Below, piece by piece: positions 1 through 6,596 of a stretch of DNA of 9,096 nucleotides (its first letter is position 1; each line of letters opens with the position of its first letter). The notes below the pieces were generated by a model that searched no databases, was not told the DNA's origin, and saw nothing but the letters and a program-made list of their open reading frames with translations. The DNA lies in the NCBI GenBank assembly GCA_039809105.1, contig JBDHUJ010000047.1:1-9096 (forward strand), read 5' to 3'. This DNA is from JBDHUJ01 sp039809105 (lineage in GTDB: Bacteria > Patescibacteriota > Saccharimonadia > Saccharimonadales > UBA4665). The position numbers and the translations under genes were made by a program.

Positions 1-45
1 AGCCAGCACTTTTTATTCCCAGGAATATCTGGTAGTTTTGACATT

Positions 46-100
46 GGAACATCTCCTCTGTACTTGTTAGGTTTGCACTTACAAGTTTACGGGATGTTCC
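46..100. repeat. Nested inverted repeat upstream of rpmB
   Basis: GGAACATC at 46-53 pairs with GATGTTCC at 93-100, and ACTTGT (62-67) pairs with ACAAGT (81-86) inside it. A T-rich stretch follows on the + strand, so it may be the terminator of an upstream plus-strand gene or a structured leader. No gene is visible in 1-133. Confidence 0.3.
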
Positions 101-133
101 GTTTTAGTTTAGTGAACCCAGCCTCGCTAGCAC

Positions 134-162
134 TTGACTCTTCCCTGTTATTTCGGTAAAAT
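134..162 (+). promoter_or_regulatory. Sigma70-type promoter of rpmB
   Basis: TTGACT (134-139), a 17-bp spacer, then TAAAAT (157-162). Predicted transcription start is near 169, giving a leader of about 30 nt. The Shine-Dalgarno TAAGGA lies about 6 nt before the ATG at 199. Confidence 0.75.
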
Positions 163-198
163 AGACCACTGAATCTATATAACGTGTAAGGAATCAGC

Positions 199-390
199 AT
201 GCAAAAATGTGATCTCACCGGCAAAGGAAAGCAGTTTGGCAGTAATGTCAGCTTCAGCCAGCGCCACACCAAGAAGGTTTGGAAGCCAAACCTCCAGACC
301 AAGACCGTCGTAGTCGATGGCAAAAAGGTTACCCTGAAGGTTAGCACCCAGGCCATCCGCACCCTCAAGAAAAAAGGCTTACTCGCGTAA
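199..390 (+). CDS. rpmB: 50S ribosomal protein bL28
   Basis: Small basic protein of 63 residues, the usual bL28 size. It opens with the family signature Met-x-Lys-Cys-x-Leu-Thr-Gly-Lys, followed by the SQRHTKKVWKPN region that contacts rRNA in this family, and ends in a basic tail. bL28 is a structural component of the large ribosomal subunit. The ATG is supported by a TAAGGA Shine-Dalgarno sequence and a consensus promoter at 134-162. It is monocistronic: the intrinsic terminator begins inside the last codons and its 3' arm contains the stop codon. Confidence 0.97.
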   Translation: MQKCDLTGKGKQFGSNVSFSQRHTKKVWKPNLQTKTVVVDGKKVTLKVSTQAIRTLKKKGLLA

Positions 391-398
391 GCCTTTTT
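371..398 (+). terminator. rpmB intrinsic terminator overlapping the stop codon
   Basis: A 12-bp stem (371-382 with 387-398), TCGC loop and U-rich 3' arm. The TAA stop (388-390) lies in the 3' arm, so the terminator uses the coding end. The A-rich 5' arm makes it potentially bidirectional. Confidence 0.85.
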
Positions 399-431
399 CA
401 GTATTTAGAGACTAGTATTTAGGATTTAGGG
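398..431. repeat. Left imperfect inverted repeat of the four-helix-bundle cassette
   Basis: The 34 bases match the reverse complement of 801-834 at 27 positions. The repeat contains two copies of AGTATTTAG (400-408, 414-422), starts at the last base of the rpmB terminator, and overlaps the Shine-Dalgarno of the enclosed ORF. Confidence 0.7.
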
Positions 432-437
432 AGCTGC

Positions 438-806
438 ATGGAAGCATCGTATACCAACCTGAAGGCTTGGCAGCACGGTTATAATCTGACTCTTCAGGTT
501 TATAAAGTGACCGCAGGGTTCCCTGTCCATGAGAAATATGGGCTTACGAGTCAGATGCAACGCTCGTCCAGCTCCGTACCGTGCAACATTGCCGAAGGTT
601 ACGCCCGCGTTTCACAAAAAGAGAAGGTTCAGTTTTATTCTACTGCCCGGGGTTCACTCGCAGAGCTCCAGACCCAGCTGATGCTCTGCCGGGATATCGG
701 CTACTTAGAGAGCACGGCTTTCGATGAGCTCTTTGCCGTGACCACCGAAACCTACAAAACACTGAACGGCCTCATCAAAGCCATCCAACGTTCCATCAAA
801 CCCTAA
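438..806 (+). CDS. Four-helix-bundle protein, S23/IVP family
   Basis: A 122-residue helical protein with the diagnostic family string: FP..EKYGLTSQM at about 28-40, RSSSSVPCNIAEGYAR at 42-57, then a GSLAELQTQL helix near 72-81 and DIGYL at 86-90. The family was first described from ORFs in intervening sequences of split 23S rRNA genes and includes bAvd-like helical bundles that bind nucleic acid. The function of stand-alone copies is not settled. AGGGAG ends about 4 nt before the ATG. The whole ORF lies between imperfect inverted repeats (398-431 and 801-834), and its stop codon falls in the right repeat. This suggests a mobile or IVS-like unit rather than part of the rpmB operon. Confidence 0.9.
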   Translation: MEASYTNLKAWQHGYNLTLQVYKVTAGFPVHEKYGLTSQMQRSSSSVPCNIAEGYARVSQKEKVQFYSTARGSLAELQTQLMLCRDIGYLESTAFDELFAVTTETYKTLNGLIKAIQRSIKP

Positions 807-834
807 ATACCAAATACTGGTCACTGAATACTAG
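801..834. repeat. Right imperfect inverted repeat of the four-helix-bundle cassette
   Basis: Partner of 398-431 (27 of 34 positions complementary). It includes the TAA stop of the enclosed ORF at 804-806 and ends where the next hairpin begins, so the cassette spans about 437 bp. Confidence 0.7.
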
Positions 835-861
835 CTTATTGTTTTTCCAAAACAATAAGCT
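833..861 (-). terminator. 3' hairpin at the end of the MBL-fold gene
   Basis: A perfect 13-bp stem (833-845 with 849-861) with a 3-nt loop overlaps the last codons and stop of the minus-strand gene ending at 836. It lies between convergent genes. There is no clean U-run on either side, so it may be a weak bidirectional terminator or an RNA-end stabiliser, possibly separated from its tail by the adjacent cassette. Confidence 0.5.
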
Positions 862-1462
862 GAGTGGTGTCAGAAACTTCGCCAGGCTTGAACTGGAACT
901 TCTTGGTAGTCTCTTTCGGTTCCATGCCGAGTGTCTTCAGGGCATCTTCGAGTGCAGCCTGCGGCACTTCGAACTTCAGAGCAGAGTCATCGTAGTGAGT
1001 CGGAATAACGATTTTTGGCTCGACTTGCTTAATGAGTTGCAGCGCACCCGTAGCGTCGAGCGTATAGCCGTTGCCGCCGACCGGTACTAGCATTACGTCT
1101 ACCAGACCGATGGCTTCCAGGTCGGCATCGCTCAGCTTCGGGAAGACGTGGCCGGTTACCAATATGTCAGTATCGCCCCAGCTGATTTTGTACATGGTCG
1201 CAGACTTCTTGCCGTCCTCGTCCATGTGCGCCCGAGCCTGGACGCCGAAGATTGAAACGCCGCTGACTTCGTACTCACCCGGCGTGTCTATGACGATTTT
1301 GGTGCCAGGCACCTGCACTCCTTGAGAGCCCGTAAAGAGGCAGATGTCACCCTCTTTTGCGACGGCCTTCGCGCCTAAAGATGCCATTGTGTCATCCACA
1401 ACAACACGAGCTTGTTTACCCGAGAAAACCACACAGTTCGCACCATAAAATTGTATATCCAT
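836..1462 (-). CDS. MBL-fold (UlaG/COG2220-like) protein, metal motif lost
   Basis: A 208-residue protein with the layout of the Zn-dependent hydrolase family related to UlaG: N-terminal beta strands, GEYEVSGV at 62-69, PVGGNGYTLD at 127-136 and the PTHY strand at 154-157. The HxHxDH metal-binding motif expected near residues 43-50 reads LFTGSQG, so the usual histidines are absent. The protein may therefore bind or regulate rather than hydrolyse, or use a different metal set; the substrate is unknown. A strong GGGAGGAA Shine-Dalgarno precedes the ATG. The gene starts 14 nt after the winged-helix regulator gene, so the two are probably cotranscribed. Confidence 0.8.
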   Translation of the reverse strand: MDIQFYGANCVVFSGKQARVVVDDTMASLGAKAVAKEGDICLFTGSQGVQVPGTKIVIDTPGEYEVSGVSIFGVQARAHMDEDGKKSATMYKISWGDTDILVTGHVFPKLSDADLEAIGLVDVMLVPVGGNGYTLDATGALQLIKQVEPKIVIPTHYDDSALKFEVPQAALEDALKTLGMEPKETTKKFQFKPGEVSDTTQLIVLEKQ

Positions 1463-1476
1463 AAGCTTATTCCTCC

Positions 1477-2070
1477 CTAGCTCAGCAATCCTGGCTTATC
1501 CAGCAGCACCTGCTTTTTCGAAGCCAGCACGTTCGCTATAAACCGGTCTTTTATTTGTAAACGATACGTAAAATCATCCAGCGAAAAGACGCTGTAGCGC
1601 AGGTCTTTGCCTTCCTGCTTTTCCAGCTCGGTGACATACTTCTGCACCGCGTGGTTATTTACGTTGCCCACGAGCAGCACGTCTATACCACTGGTTTCGT
1701 CGCGGGTAAACTGGCCGAGCAGGCATGCCACCTCAACATTGCCGAGCGCCTTCAGGTCGGCAGCTTCGTCGGCTATTGGTTCGGCAGTAACTGCCGCCTT
1801 ACCTTTTTTAGGCTTTACGCCGCCAAAGATTTCCTGCAGTGGCGAGAAGTATTCGAACTTCTGGTCGACTTCATAGTAGACCTTGTTGTTGCTGGTGTCG
1901 CTCGTGATGATGCCCACATTGAGTAAGTTTGCGAGCTCGCGCCGAACCGAGTTGATTTGCTCGTCGATTTTGCGAGTAATTTCGCGTACATAGAACGAGC
2001 GGTTCGGATTGCTGTAGAACAACTGCAATAATTTTACCCGAGTCTTGGAGCCGAAAAGTTGGTCTATCAT
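1477..2070 (-). CDS. Winged-helix regulator with nucleotidyltransferase-like domain
   Basis: A 197-residue protein. Residues 1-70 form an ArsR-like winged helix (LFGSKTRVKLLQLF at 5-18, FYVREITRKI at 26-35, INSVRRELANLLNVGII at 39-55, then the wing ending KVYYEV). A charged linker (about 85-105) leads to a C-terminal segment resembling a minimal nucleotidyltransferase fold: SGIDVLLVGN, then YSVFSLDDFTYRL, then ANVLASKKQVLLD. This architecture recurs in Patescibacteria and archaea. The usual catalytic GS...DxD is not intact (only the DVLL part remains), so enzymatic activity is doubtful. The start has GGGAGA 7 nt upstream. It probably regulates itself and the MBL-fold gene 14 nt downstream; targets are unknown. 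Confidence 0.8.
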   Translation of the reverse strand: MIDQLFGSKTRVKLLQLFYSNPNRSFYVREITRKIDEQINSVRRELANLLNVGIITSDTSNNKVYYEVDQKFEYFSPLQEIFGGVKPKKGKAAVTAEPIADEAADLKALGNVEVACLLGQFTRDETSGIDVLLVGNVNNHAVQKYVTELEKQEGKDLRYSVFSLDDFTYRLQIKDRFIANVLASKKQVLLDKPGLLS

Positions 2071-2077
2071 ATGTTAT

Positions 2078-2140
2078 TCTCCCGCCATTCCGCGCGTTTC
2101 GTGTGGGCCTGTTTTGTTGCTCACCTTCCCCTACATTGTA
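2078..2140 (-). promoter_or_regulatory. Probable promoter and RBS of the regulator-MBL pair
   Basis: On the minus strand a TACAAT -10 (2135-2140) lies in the 89-nt spacer after miaA, with a GGGAGA Shine-Dalgarno at 2078-2083. No good -35 is visible at 17 bp. Read-through from miaA remains possible because I see no terminator between them. Confidence 0.4.
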
Positions 2141-2159
2141 ACAGACTTTCGCGCGAGTA

Positions 2160-3035
2160 CTATCTTGTTTTGTTCAAGAATGTTGTCACAATATCTACAG
2201 CCAAACTTCGGTCACCCAGCCACTGAATACTCTTGTTGCGCTTAAACCATGTTCGCTGCCGCTTGGCCAGATGCAGGTCGTTTTTTATGAACTCATCTCG
2301 TGCACTGGACATATCCGACTCACCCGCCAAATACTTCCGGAATGCTTTATAGCCAGGCGCCTGCAGGCCTGGCGCATCGAAACCATACTGCTCGCCAAGC
2401 CCCCGCACCTCCTCCACAAAGCCGGCTTGCACCATCGCGTCCGTACGGGCAGCGATGCGCTTTTCGAGCTCTTCGCGTTCGACCCGTAGCCCCAAGACGA
2501 GTGTGTTCGGTCGCAAGTCATGCCGACTCCCGACCACTCCCCCAGTCTCGATTGTCCGCATAAGATGCCGCTTGTTCTGCAAGTTTTCGGGCAACTGCAG
2601 TCCTGCTCTGGCAATCTCGGCCTGCAGTTCGTGCACGCTCATGGCCTCCAATCGCTCACGTTCAGCAGACTCAGCTGGACGCCGGAACTCAAAGTCAAAC
2701 AGTACACTGTCTATATAAAGACCGGTACCGCCGACCATAATCGGCAACTTACCGCGTGCCACGATGTCGGTAATCATCTGGTTTGCCGTACGCTGAAAAT
2801 CGGCGGCGCTAAACGACTTATCCGGAGTAATGATGTCTAGAAGATGGTGCGGCACGACCGCCTGCTCTTCTGACGTAGGTTTGGCCGTGCCTATATCCAT
2901 ACCTTTATATACGGTGCGTGAATCGGCACATATGATTTCGCCGTCGAACTGCTTCGCCAGCTCAATCGCCAGCGCCGACTTCCCACTCGCCGTCTCCCCG
3001 ACAATCACAATCAATGGGCTTACCCCATCTGTCAT
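2160..3035 (-). CDS. miaA: tRNA dimethylallyltransferase MiaA
   Basis: Transfers a dimethylallyl group to N6 of A37 in tRNAs that read codons starting with U. The 291-residue length is normal. Landmarks: P-loop GETASGKS at 13-20, DSR at 38-40, GTAKP at 49-53, HHLLDI at 63-68, VGGTGLYIDS at 101-110, GYKAFRKYL in the C-terminal half, and QRTWFKRNK near the end. The chosen ATG places the P-loop at the usual distance from the N-terminus but has no visible Shine-Dalgarno and lies inside a palindromic repeat (3029-3117), which may have replaced the original 5' end. The gene follows the ATL gene by 102 nt, nearly all of it repeat. Confidence 0.97.
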   Translation of the reverse strand: MTDGVSPLIVIVGETASGKSALAIELAKQFDGEIICADSRTVYKGMDIGTAKPTSEEQAVVPHHLLDIITPDKSFSAADFQRTANQMITDIVARGKLPIMVGGTGLYIDSVLFDFEFRRPAESAERERLEAMSVHELQAEIARAGLQLPENLQNKRHLMRTIETGGVVGSRHDLRPNTLVLGLRVEREELEKRIAARTDAMVQAGFVEEVRGLGEQYGFDAPGLQAPGYKAFRKYLAGESDMSSARDEFIKNDLHLAKRQRTWFKRNKSIQWLGDRSLAVDIVTTFLNKTR

Positions 3036-3117
3036 GCTGAACTCGTTTCAGCATCCATGCGGCGAGTTACACCCTCCGAGATTCCGCATGGGTCCTGAAC
3101 TGAATTCAGGATGACAG
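3029..3117. repeat. Cruciform REP-like intergenic element
   Basis: Outer stem CTGTCAT (3029-3035) with ATGACAG (3111-3117). Inner hairpins at 3035-3053 and 3093-3111 (7 bp each), and a central stem CATGCGG (3056-3062) with CCGCATG (3084-3090). This is the build of widespread intergenic palindromic repeats. The element contains the miaA start codon (CAT at 3033-3035). Confidence 0.75.
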
Positions 3118-3137
3118 GAAAGAAAATCACGCCCATT

Positions 3138-3479
3138 CTAGAACAACCCCTGTTGTTTCGGCTCTTCGCCGGCAGGCCACCAAAGTAATGCCTGCACATC
3201 GACTTGGTCATCGTGCACCTCGACACCTTCGGCACGCAAATGCTCTGCGTGCGCATGTCGCCCGCCGGGGTAACCGGCCGCCAGACCGCCTTGCTTGTTC
3301 ACTACCCGCTGCCAGGGCAGGTCCGGGTCGCCGAAGTGAGCTATACCGCCGACTATCCGTGCTGCCCGCGCATTACCACACAGCGCCGCTAGTTGGCCGT
3401 AAGTCATCACTCGCCCGCGCGGTATCTGCGCCACCAGCGCCTCCACTCGCTCCCGAAAGCTCGGGTCAATACTTTCCAT
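3138..3479 (-). CDS. Alkyltransferase-like protein (ATL), Cys to Trp at the active site
   Basis: A 113-residue protein matching the C-terminal domain of O6-alkylguanine-DNA alkyltransferases: GRVMTYGQLAALCG at 22-35 (DNA-binding helix-turn-helix), ARAARIVGGI at 37-46 with the arginine finger, then PWQRVV at 55-60 where MGMT has PCHRV. Trp56 replaces the alkyl-acceptor cysteine, the hallmark of ATL proteins, which bind alkylated guanine and recruit nucleotide excision repair without dealkylating. I prefer the ATG at 3479 to an upstream in-frame start (3608), because homology begins there and the ATG overlaps the HAD gene end by 14 nt, implying translational coupling. The upstream frame lies within the HAD gene. 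Confidence 0.9.
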   Translation of the reverse strand: MESIDPSFRERVEALVAQIPRGRVMTYGQLAALCGNARAARIVGGIAHFGDPDLPWQRVVNKQGGLAAGYPGGRHAHAEHLRAEGVEVHDDQVDVQALLWWPAGEEPKQQGLF

Positions 3480-4083
3480 CGAAATACTCCAACACTGCTT
3501 GCCAGTCCCTGCACCGCGTAACTGCGTCAGGTAGAGCATCTGTCTCATTCCACGGGTATTCACCGAAGAGTACCGCCTGGATGCCTGCCGTAGCAGCCTC
3601 TTGAGCATTCTTCAGCAAATCATCTATAAGGTAGGAGACGTCTTGCTCCTTCAAAAGCTTGGTCTTATCGACGAATATCCCATGTCCCCACTTACCGCCT
3701 AAGATATGGATGTTAGAAAAAACGCTCTCGTAGTGATGCGCTATCCAAAGATGCGTCTGCTCCAACATCACTTTGGGACGCGAACTGACCGCTATGAGTT
3801 CGAACTTAGTTGCCAGTTCGCTCAGCACCGACTGCGACGCTTCAAGCGGCAATATATCGTGAAACTCCGGTTCTGACAGAAGTTGCTCTACTTGTTCAAT
3901 TATCAGTTCACGCTGAAGCCCAGTGTGCTCTTCAAGATTTTCGAGCGTTCCCTTAAGCACACCGTTTACAAGCATCGCCGGCTGCTCTACGTTCGTGCCG
4001 TGTTTGCGATTGTATGTCTGCACTAACCGAAATGAGTTCGGGAACAAAACATCATCTATGTCGACAGCTATGGTTTGCTTCAT
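3466..4083 (-). CDS. HAD-superfamily hydrolase, 5'(3')-nucleotidase-like
   Basis: A 205-residue protein with all four HAD motifs: motif I DIDDV at 8-12 (nucleophile D8, acid D10), motif II in VSSRPK near 99-104, motif III lysine in the DKTKLLK segment (139-145), and motif IV YLIDDLLKNA at 151-160. The compact cap and DIDDVL start resemble 5'(3')-deoxyribonucleotidase and YqfW-type proteins, so dephosphorylation of (deoxy)nucleoside monophosphates is plausible; substrate is inferred only. No clear Shine-Dalgarno precedes the ATG. Its end overlaps the ATL start by 14 nt. It lies 44 nt after thrS, that spacer holding a REP-like half element. Confidence 0.85.
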   Translation of the reverse strand: MKQTIAVDIDDVLFPNSFRLVQTYNRKHGTNVEQPAMLVNGVLKGTLENLEEHTGLQRELIIEQVEQLLSEPEFHDILPLEASQSVLSELATKFELIAVSSRPKVMLEQTHLWIAHHYESVFSNIHILGGKWGHGIFVDKTKLLKEQDVSYLIDDLLKNAQEAATAGIQAVLFGEYPWNETDALPDAVTRCRDWQAVLEYFDGKY

Positions 4084-4098
4084 GTCTGATACATTCTA

Positions 4099-4126
4099 CC
4101 GGATTACAGCCTTCGCGGGAATGACA
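4099..4126. repeat. REP-like half element between thrS and the HAD gene
   Basis: Contains the familiar CCTTCGCGGGAATGAC arm of intergenic palindromic repeats, preceded by a diverged GGATTACAG arm; the dyad is imperfect. It lies directly downstream of the thrS stop and fills most of the spacer. Confidence 0.55.
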
Positions 4127-4127
4127 A

Positions 4128-5978
4128 CTACAAAGAAGTTTTCGAGACGCGGGATTTGGCTTCGTTGGCGACGGTCTTCAGGAATTCGTCGACAGTATAG
4201 CTGCGTGGGGGTTCCTTCACCACCATATCACCACGAACACGCGGGGTCACTTCGCCCCCAGCGATTTCTTTTTCGCCAAGCACCACTGTGTATGGCACCT
4301 TCCAGATTTCGGCATTACGTATCTTCTTGCCGACCGATTCATTGCTGTTATCCACCATCACCCGCAGCCTCAGCTTCTTGGCCTGTTGCACGACAGAATC
4401 GACGAATGCAAGCGTTTCTGGCTCCTGGTTCACACTTATCAGCCGAATCTGCTCCGGCGCAGTCCATATGGGGAACTTGCCACCGGTGTGTTCGATGTAC
4501 ACCGAAAGGAAACGTTCGATAGAGCCCAAAAGCGCACAGTGAATCATCACCGGCTGCCCCTGGGAGCCATCTTCGGCAGCGTATTCCAAGCCAAAGCGCT
4601 CCGGCTGTACGAAGTCGAGCTGCACGGTAGCAACCTGGTGTTCACGACCGATGGCGTCGGTCGCCATAAAGTCTATCTTTGGTCCATAAAACGCTGCTTC
4701 GCCTTCTTGTTCGAAGTAATCGAGTTCGTTGGCAACCACCGCAGCCTTGAGCTGCTTCTGAGCACTTTCCCAGAGGTTCTTGTCGCCAAGGTAGGCATCT
4801 GACTCGTCACGGTAGCTCAAGCGCACGCGCAGCTTCATGCCGACAGTGGCGTAGAGTTCGTCCGCACATGCCAGCAGCTGGTCTATCTCCGTCTCTATCT
4901 GGTCGTGACGGCAGAAAACATGGCTGTCATCTTGTGTCAGCGAGCGCACGCGGTTCAGGCCACCCAGTTCGCCGGTCTTCTCGTCGCGGTAGTCAGTAGT
5001 GGTTTCGAGGTAGCGTATCGGCAAGTCGCGGTAGCTGCGCGGCTGCGATGCATATATACGGGTGTGATGCGGGCAGTTCATGGGCTTCATAACCAGTTCG
5101 TCGCTGGTTTCCTGGCTCTTCACCAGAAATAGCTCGTCGCCGAACTTCGCCCAGTGGCCACTCTTTTCGTACAAATCTTTCTTTGTGATGTGTGGTGTCC
5201 AGACTTTTTGGAAGTCGTACCGCTGACGCAACTCATTACTAAATGCGGCGAGCTCTTCGCGAAGCACGGTCCCACGCGGCGTAAATATAGGCAAGCCCGA
5301 ACCAACCAGCTCGCTCATAACATATAGGTCGAGTTCCTGGCCGAGCTTGCGGTGGTCGCGTTTTTTGGCCTCTTCGAGCATGTCTAGGTACTGTCGCAGT
5401 TCCTTTGGTGTTGCAAATGCTACACCATATACGCGCTGCATTTGCGGGTTGTTTTCTTTGCCCCTCCAGTAGGCACCGGCCACTCTCATGAGCTTAAAGG
5501 CACCCACTTTGCCGGTCGACTCTACGTGGGGCCCACGGCACAAATCAGTGAAGTCTCCATTTCGGTAGAAGCTTACTTTTTCGACCTTACTGTCGCCCTC
5601 TGCGGCCAGCCCCAGCTCCGCAGAATCCAGGTCTTTGGCGACAGTTGTCCCGCTGCGTTGTAGGTCATTTAACAACTCTTCTTTGTACGGCTGGCTGTAC
5701 TTTTTGGCCCATGCGACGGCCTCGCCGACCGGCATTTCCAGCCGCTCGAATGGTTCGGCGGCTTTGATGATTTTCTGCATTTCCGCTTCGATGCGTTCAA
5801 AGTCATCGGCCGAAAGCTGCTCGCCATCACCCAGGTCTACGTCGTAGTAAAACCCGTCTTCGACCACCGGCCCCACGCCCAATTTCACATCCGGCCACAA
5901 ATGCTGGATAGCGCTCGCCATAATATGCGCCAGGCTGTGCCGCATGGCATATAGATTTTCCGCTTGTTTATCGCTCAT
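4128..5978 (-). CDS. thrS: Threonine-tRNA ligase, lacking the TGS domain
   Basis: Charges tRNA-Thr with threonine in the cytoplasm. The 616-residue protein begins directly at the editing (tRNA-SAD) domain: HSLAH gives the HxxxH motif at H14/H18, and YRNGDFTDLCRGPH at 138-151 closes the editing site. The class II core follows from about residue 225, with KPMNCPHH (C302), motif 2 YRDEKTGELGGLNRVR (330-345), H353 and H480, matching the three zinc ligands and their spacing in the family. The anticodon-binding domain runs from about 510. The usual N-terminal TGS domain (about 60 residues) is missing. AAGGAGA precedes the ATG, which overlaps the Nudix gene end by 11 nt. Confidence 0.97.
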   Translation of the reverse strand: MSDKQAENLYAMRHSLAHIMASAIQHLWPDVKLGVGPVVEDGFYYDVDLGDGEQLSADDFERIEAEMQKIIKAAEPFERLEMPVGEAVAWAKKYSQPYKEELLNDLQRSGTTVAKDLDSAELGLAAEGDSKVEKVSFYRNGDFTDLCRGPHVESTGKVGAFKLMRVAGAYWRGKENNPQMQRVYGVAFATPKELRQYLDMLEEAKKRDHRKLGQELDLYVMSELVGSGLPIFTPRGTVLREELAAFSNELRQRYDFQKVWTPHITKKDLYEKSGHWAKFGDELFLVKSQETSDELVMKPMNCPHHTRIYASQPRSYRDLPIRYLETTTDYRDEKTGELGGLNRVRSLTQDDSHVFCRHDQIETEIDQLLACADELYATVGMKLRVRLSYRDESDAYLGDKNLWESAQKQLKAAVVANELDYFEQEGEAAFYGPKIDFMATDAIGREHQVATVQLDFVQPERFGLEYAAEDGSQGQPVMIHCALLGSIERFLSVYIEHTGGKFPIWTAPEQIRLISVNQEPETLAFVDSVVQQAKKLRLRVMVDNSNESVGKKIRNAEIWKVPYTVVLGEKEIAGGEVTPRVRGDMVVKEPPRSYTVDEFLKTVANEAKSRVSKTSL

Positions 5979-6399
5979 AGTTTTCTCCTTCTAGAATCTT
6001 GAATACTTTTCGTACTGCTGCTGTTTCTTCGTCTTCTTTTTCGAACAAGTCTATTTCGCCCGGACCTATCCAGCGCGACTCGCTGTGGTCTTCCGGGTGC
6101 AGCGTCGGCTCCGCCCCAGTATCAAGCGTACAGAGGTAACAAAGCTCCACCTTGAACATGCCTTCACTTTCATACGTAAAGGCGTCTACGAGTCGGCCGG
6201 CATGGACATTCACTGCCAGTTCTTCACGGATTTCACGTTTTAGCGCTGCCACCGGTTGTTCGCCCGGGTCTACATGGCCGCCGAGCAACTCGAACCTATC
6301 TGGGAATGTCGTCTTTGTCTTAGCCCGACGCGCAATAAAAACCTTACCGTCTCGAACGATAATGCCAACTACTACTATATTTGTCAGATGCTCACTCAC
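5968..6399 (-). CDS. Nudix hydrolase
   Basis: A 143-residue protein from a GTG at 6399. The GTG start is chosen because AAGAGGAG lies 6 nt upstream and homology begins just after it; an ATG at 6441 would extend into the leader terminator. The Nudix box is G41-x5-E47-x7-R55-E56-I57-x-E59-E60 followed by LAV, so the usual Gly of the GU pair is Ala. Nudix enzymes hydrolyse X-linked nucleoside diphosphates; this substrate cannot be told. As first cistron with thrS, overlapping it by 11 nt, it shares the leader described at 6417-6508. Confidence 0.9.
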   Translation of the reverse strand: MSEHLTNIVVVGIIVRDGKVFIARRAKTKTTFPDRFELLGGHVDPGEQPVAALKREIREELAVNVHAGRLVDAFTYESEGMFKVELCYLCTLDTGAEPTLHPEDHSESRWIGPGEIDLFEKEDEETAAVRKVFKILEGENYER

Positions 6400-6416
6400 G
6401 AAACGCTCCTCTTGAT

Positions 6417-6465
6417 AATAAAAACACGCTGTCCGGTACATATATATGTAACTTCTAGCGTGCTT
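6417..6465 (-). terminator. Leader terminator before Nudix-thrS
   Basis: Minus strand: AAGCACGCT (6465 to 6457) pairs with AGCGTGTTT (6430 to 6422), 9 bp with one G-U. The perfect 14-bp palindrome TACATATATATGTA (6437-6450) forms an inner hairpin. A U-rich run follows (UUUUUAUU overall). It ends a few nt before the Nudix Shine-Dalgarno, as expected for attenuation. Confidence 0.55.
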
Positions 6466-6508
6466 GGGTCCTTCGTAACTTTAGTGAAGAAGGAGGTTCC
6501 ACCTAAGC
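6462..6508 (-). promoter_or_regulatory. T-box-like antiterminator (candidate riboswitch)
   Basis: Minus strand: GCTTAGG (6508 to 6502) pairs with CCCAAGC (6468 to 6462), one mismatch. A bulge with TGGAACC (6501 to 6495) follows, then CCTTC (6493 to 6489) pairs with GAAGG (6474 to 6470). This is the topology of the T-box antiterminator, in which UGGN pairs with the NCCA end of uncharged tRNA. AAGC at 6465-6462 is shared with the terminator arm, so the two folds exclude each other. I cannot identify a canonical Stem I or a specifier codon in the roughly 85 nt upstream, so the class assignment is tentative. Confidence 0.4.
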
Positions 6509-6596
6509 GTTTACTCTTGCAACTTACGTTTACGCCCGTCGTTGCCACACCGGCGAAGCTCGGTGGTTGGTGAGTCCACTTCACTGCTTACAAAAC

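Noticed and set aside
3480..3608. N-terminal extension of the ATL protein
   Set aside because: The extension lies wholly within the HAD gene in another frame and has no ATL homology; ATG 3479 fits better.
3923..4522. Plus-strand 199-aa frame
   Set aside because: Antisense to thrS and the HAD gene; its YRITAFAGMT string is a typical translation of a REP-like repeat.
6400..6441. ATG start at 6441 for the Nudix gene
   Set aside because: It would place 14 non-homologous residues across the terminator; the GTG at 6399 has a well-spaced AAGAGGAG.
6556..6575. Plus-strand similarity to the distal part of a T-box Stem I (GGTGGTTGGTGAG)
   Set aside because: It is on the strand opposite to the antiterminator and no plus-strand synthetase gene follows; treated as coincidence.
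6396..6584. Minus-strand 62-aa frame in the Nudix-thrS leader
   Set aside because: It runs through the competing leader hairpins and overlaps the Nudix start; no RBS or family resemblance.
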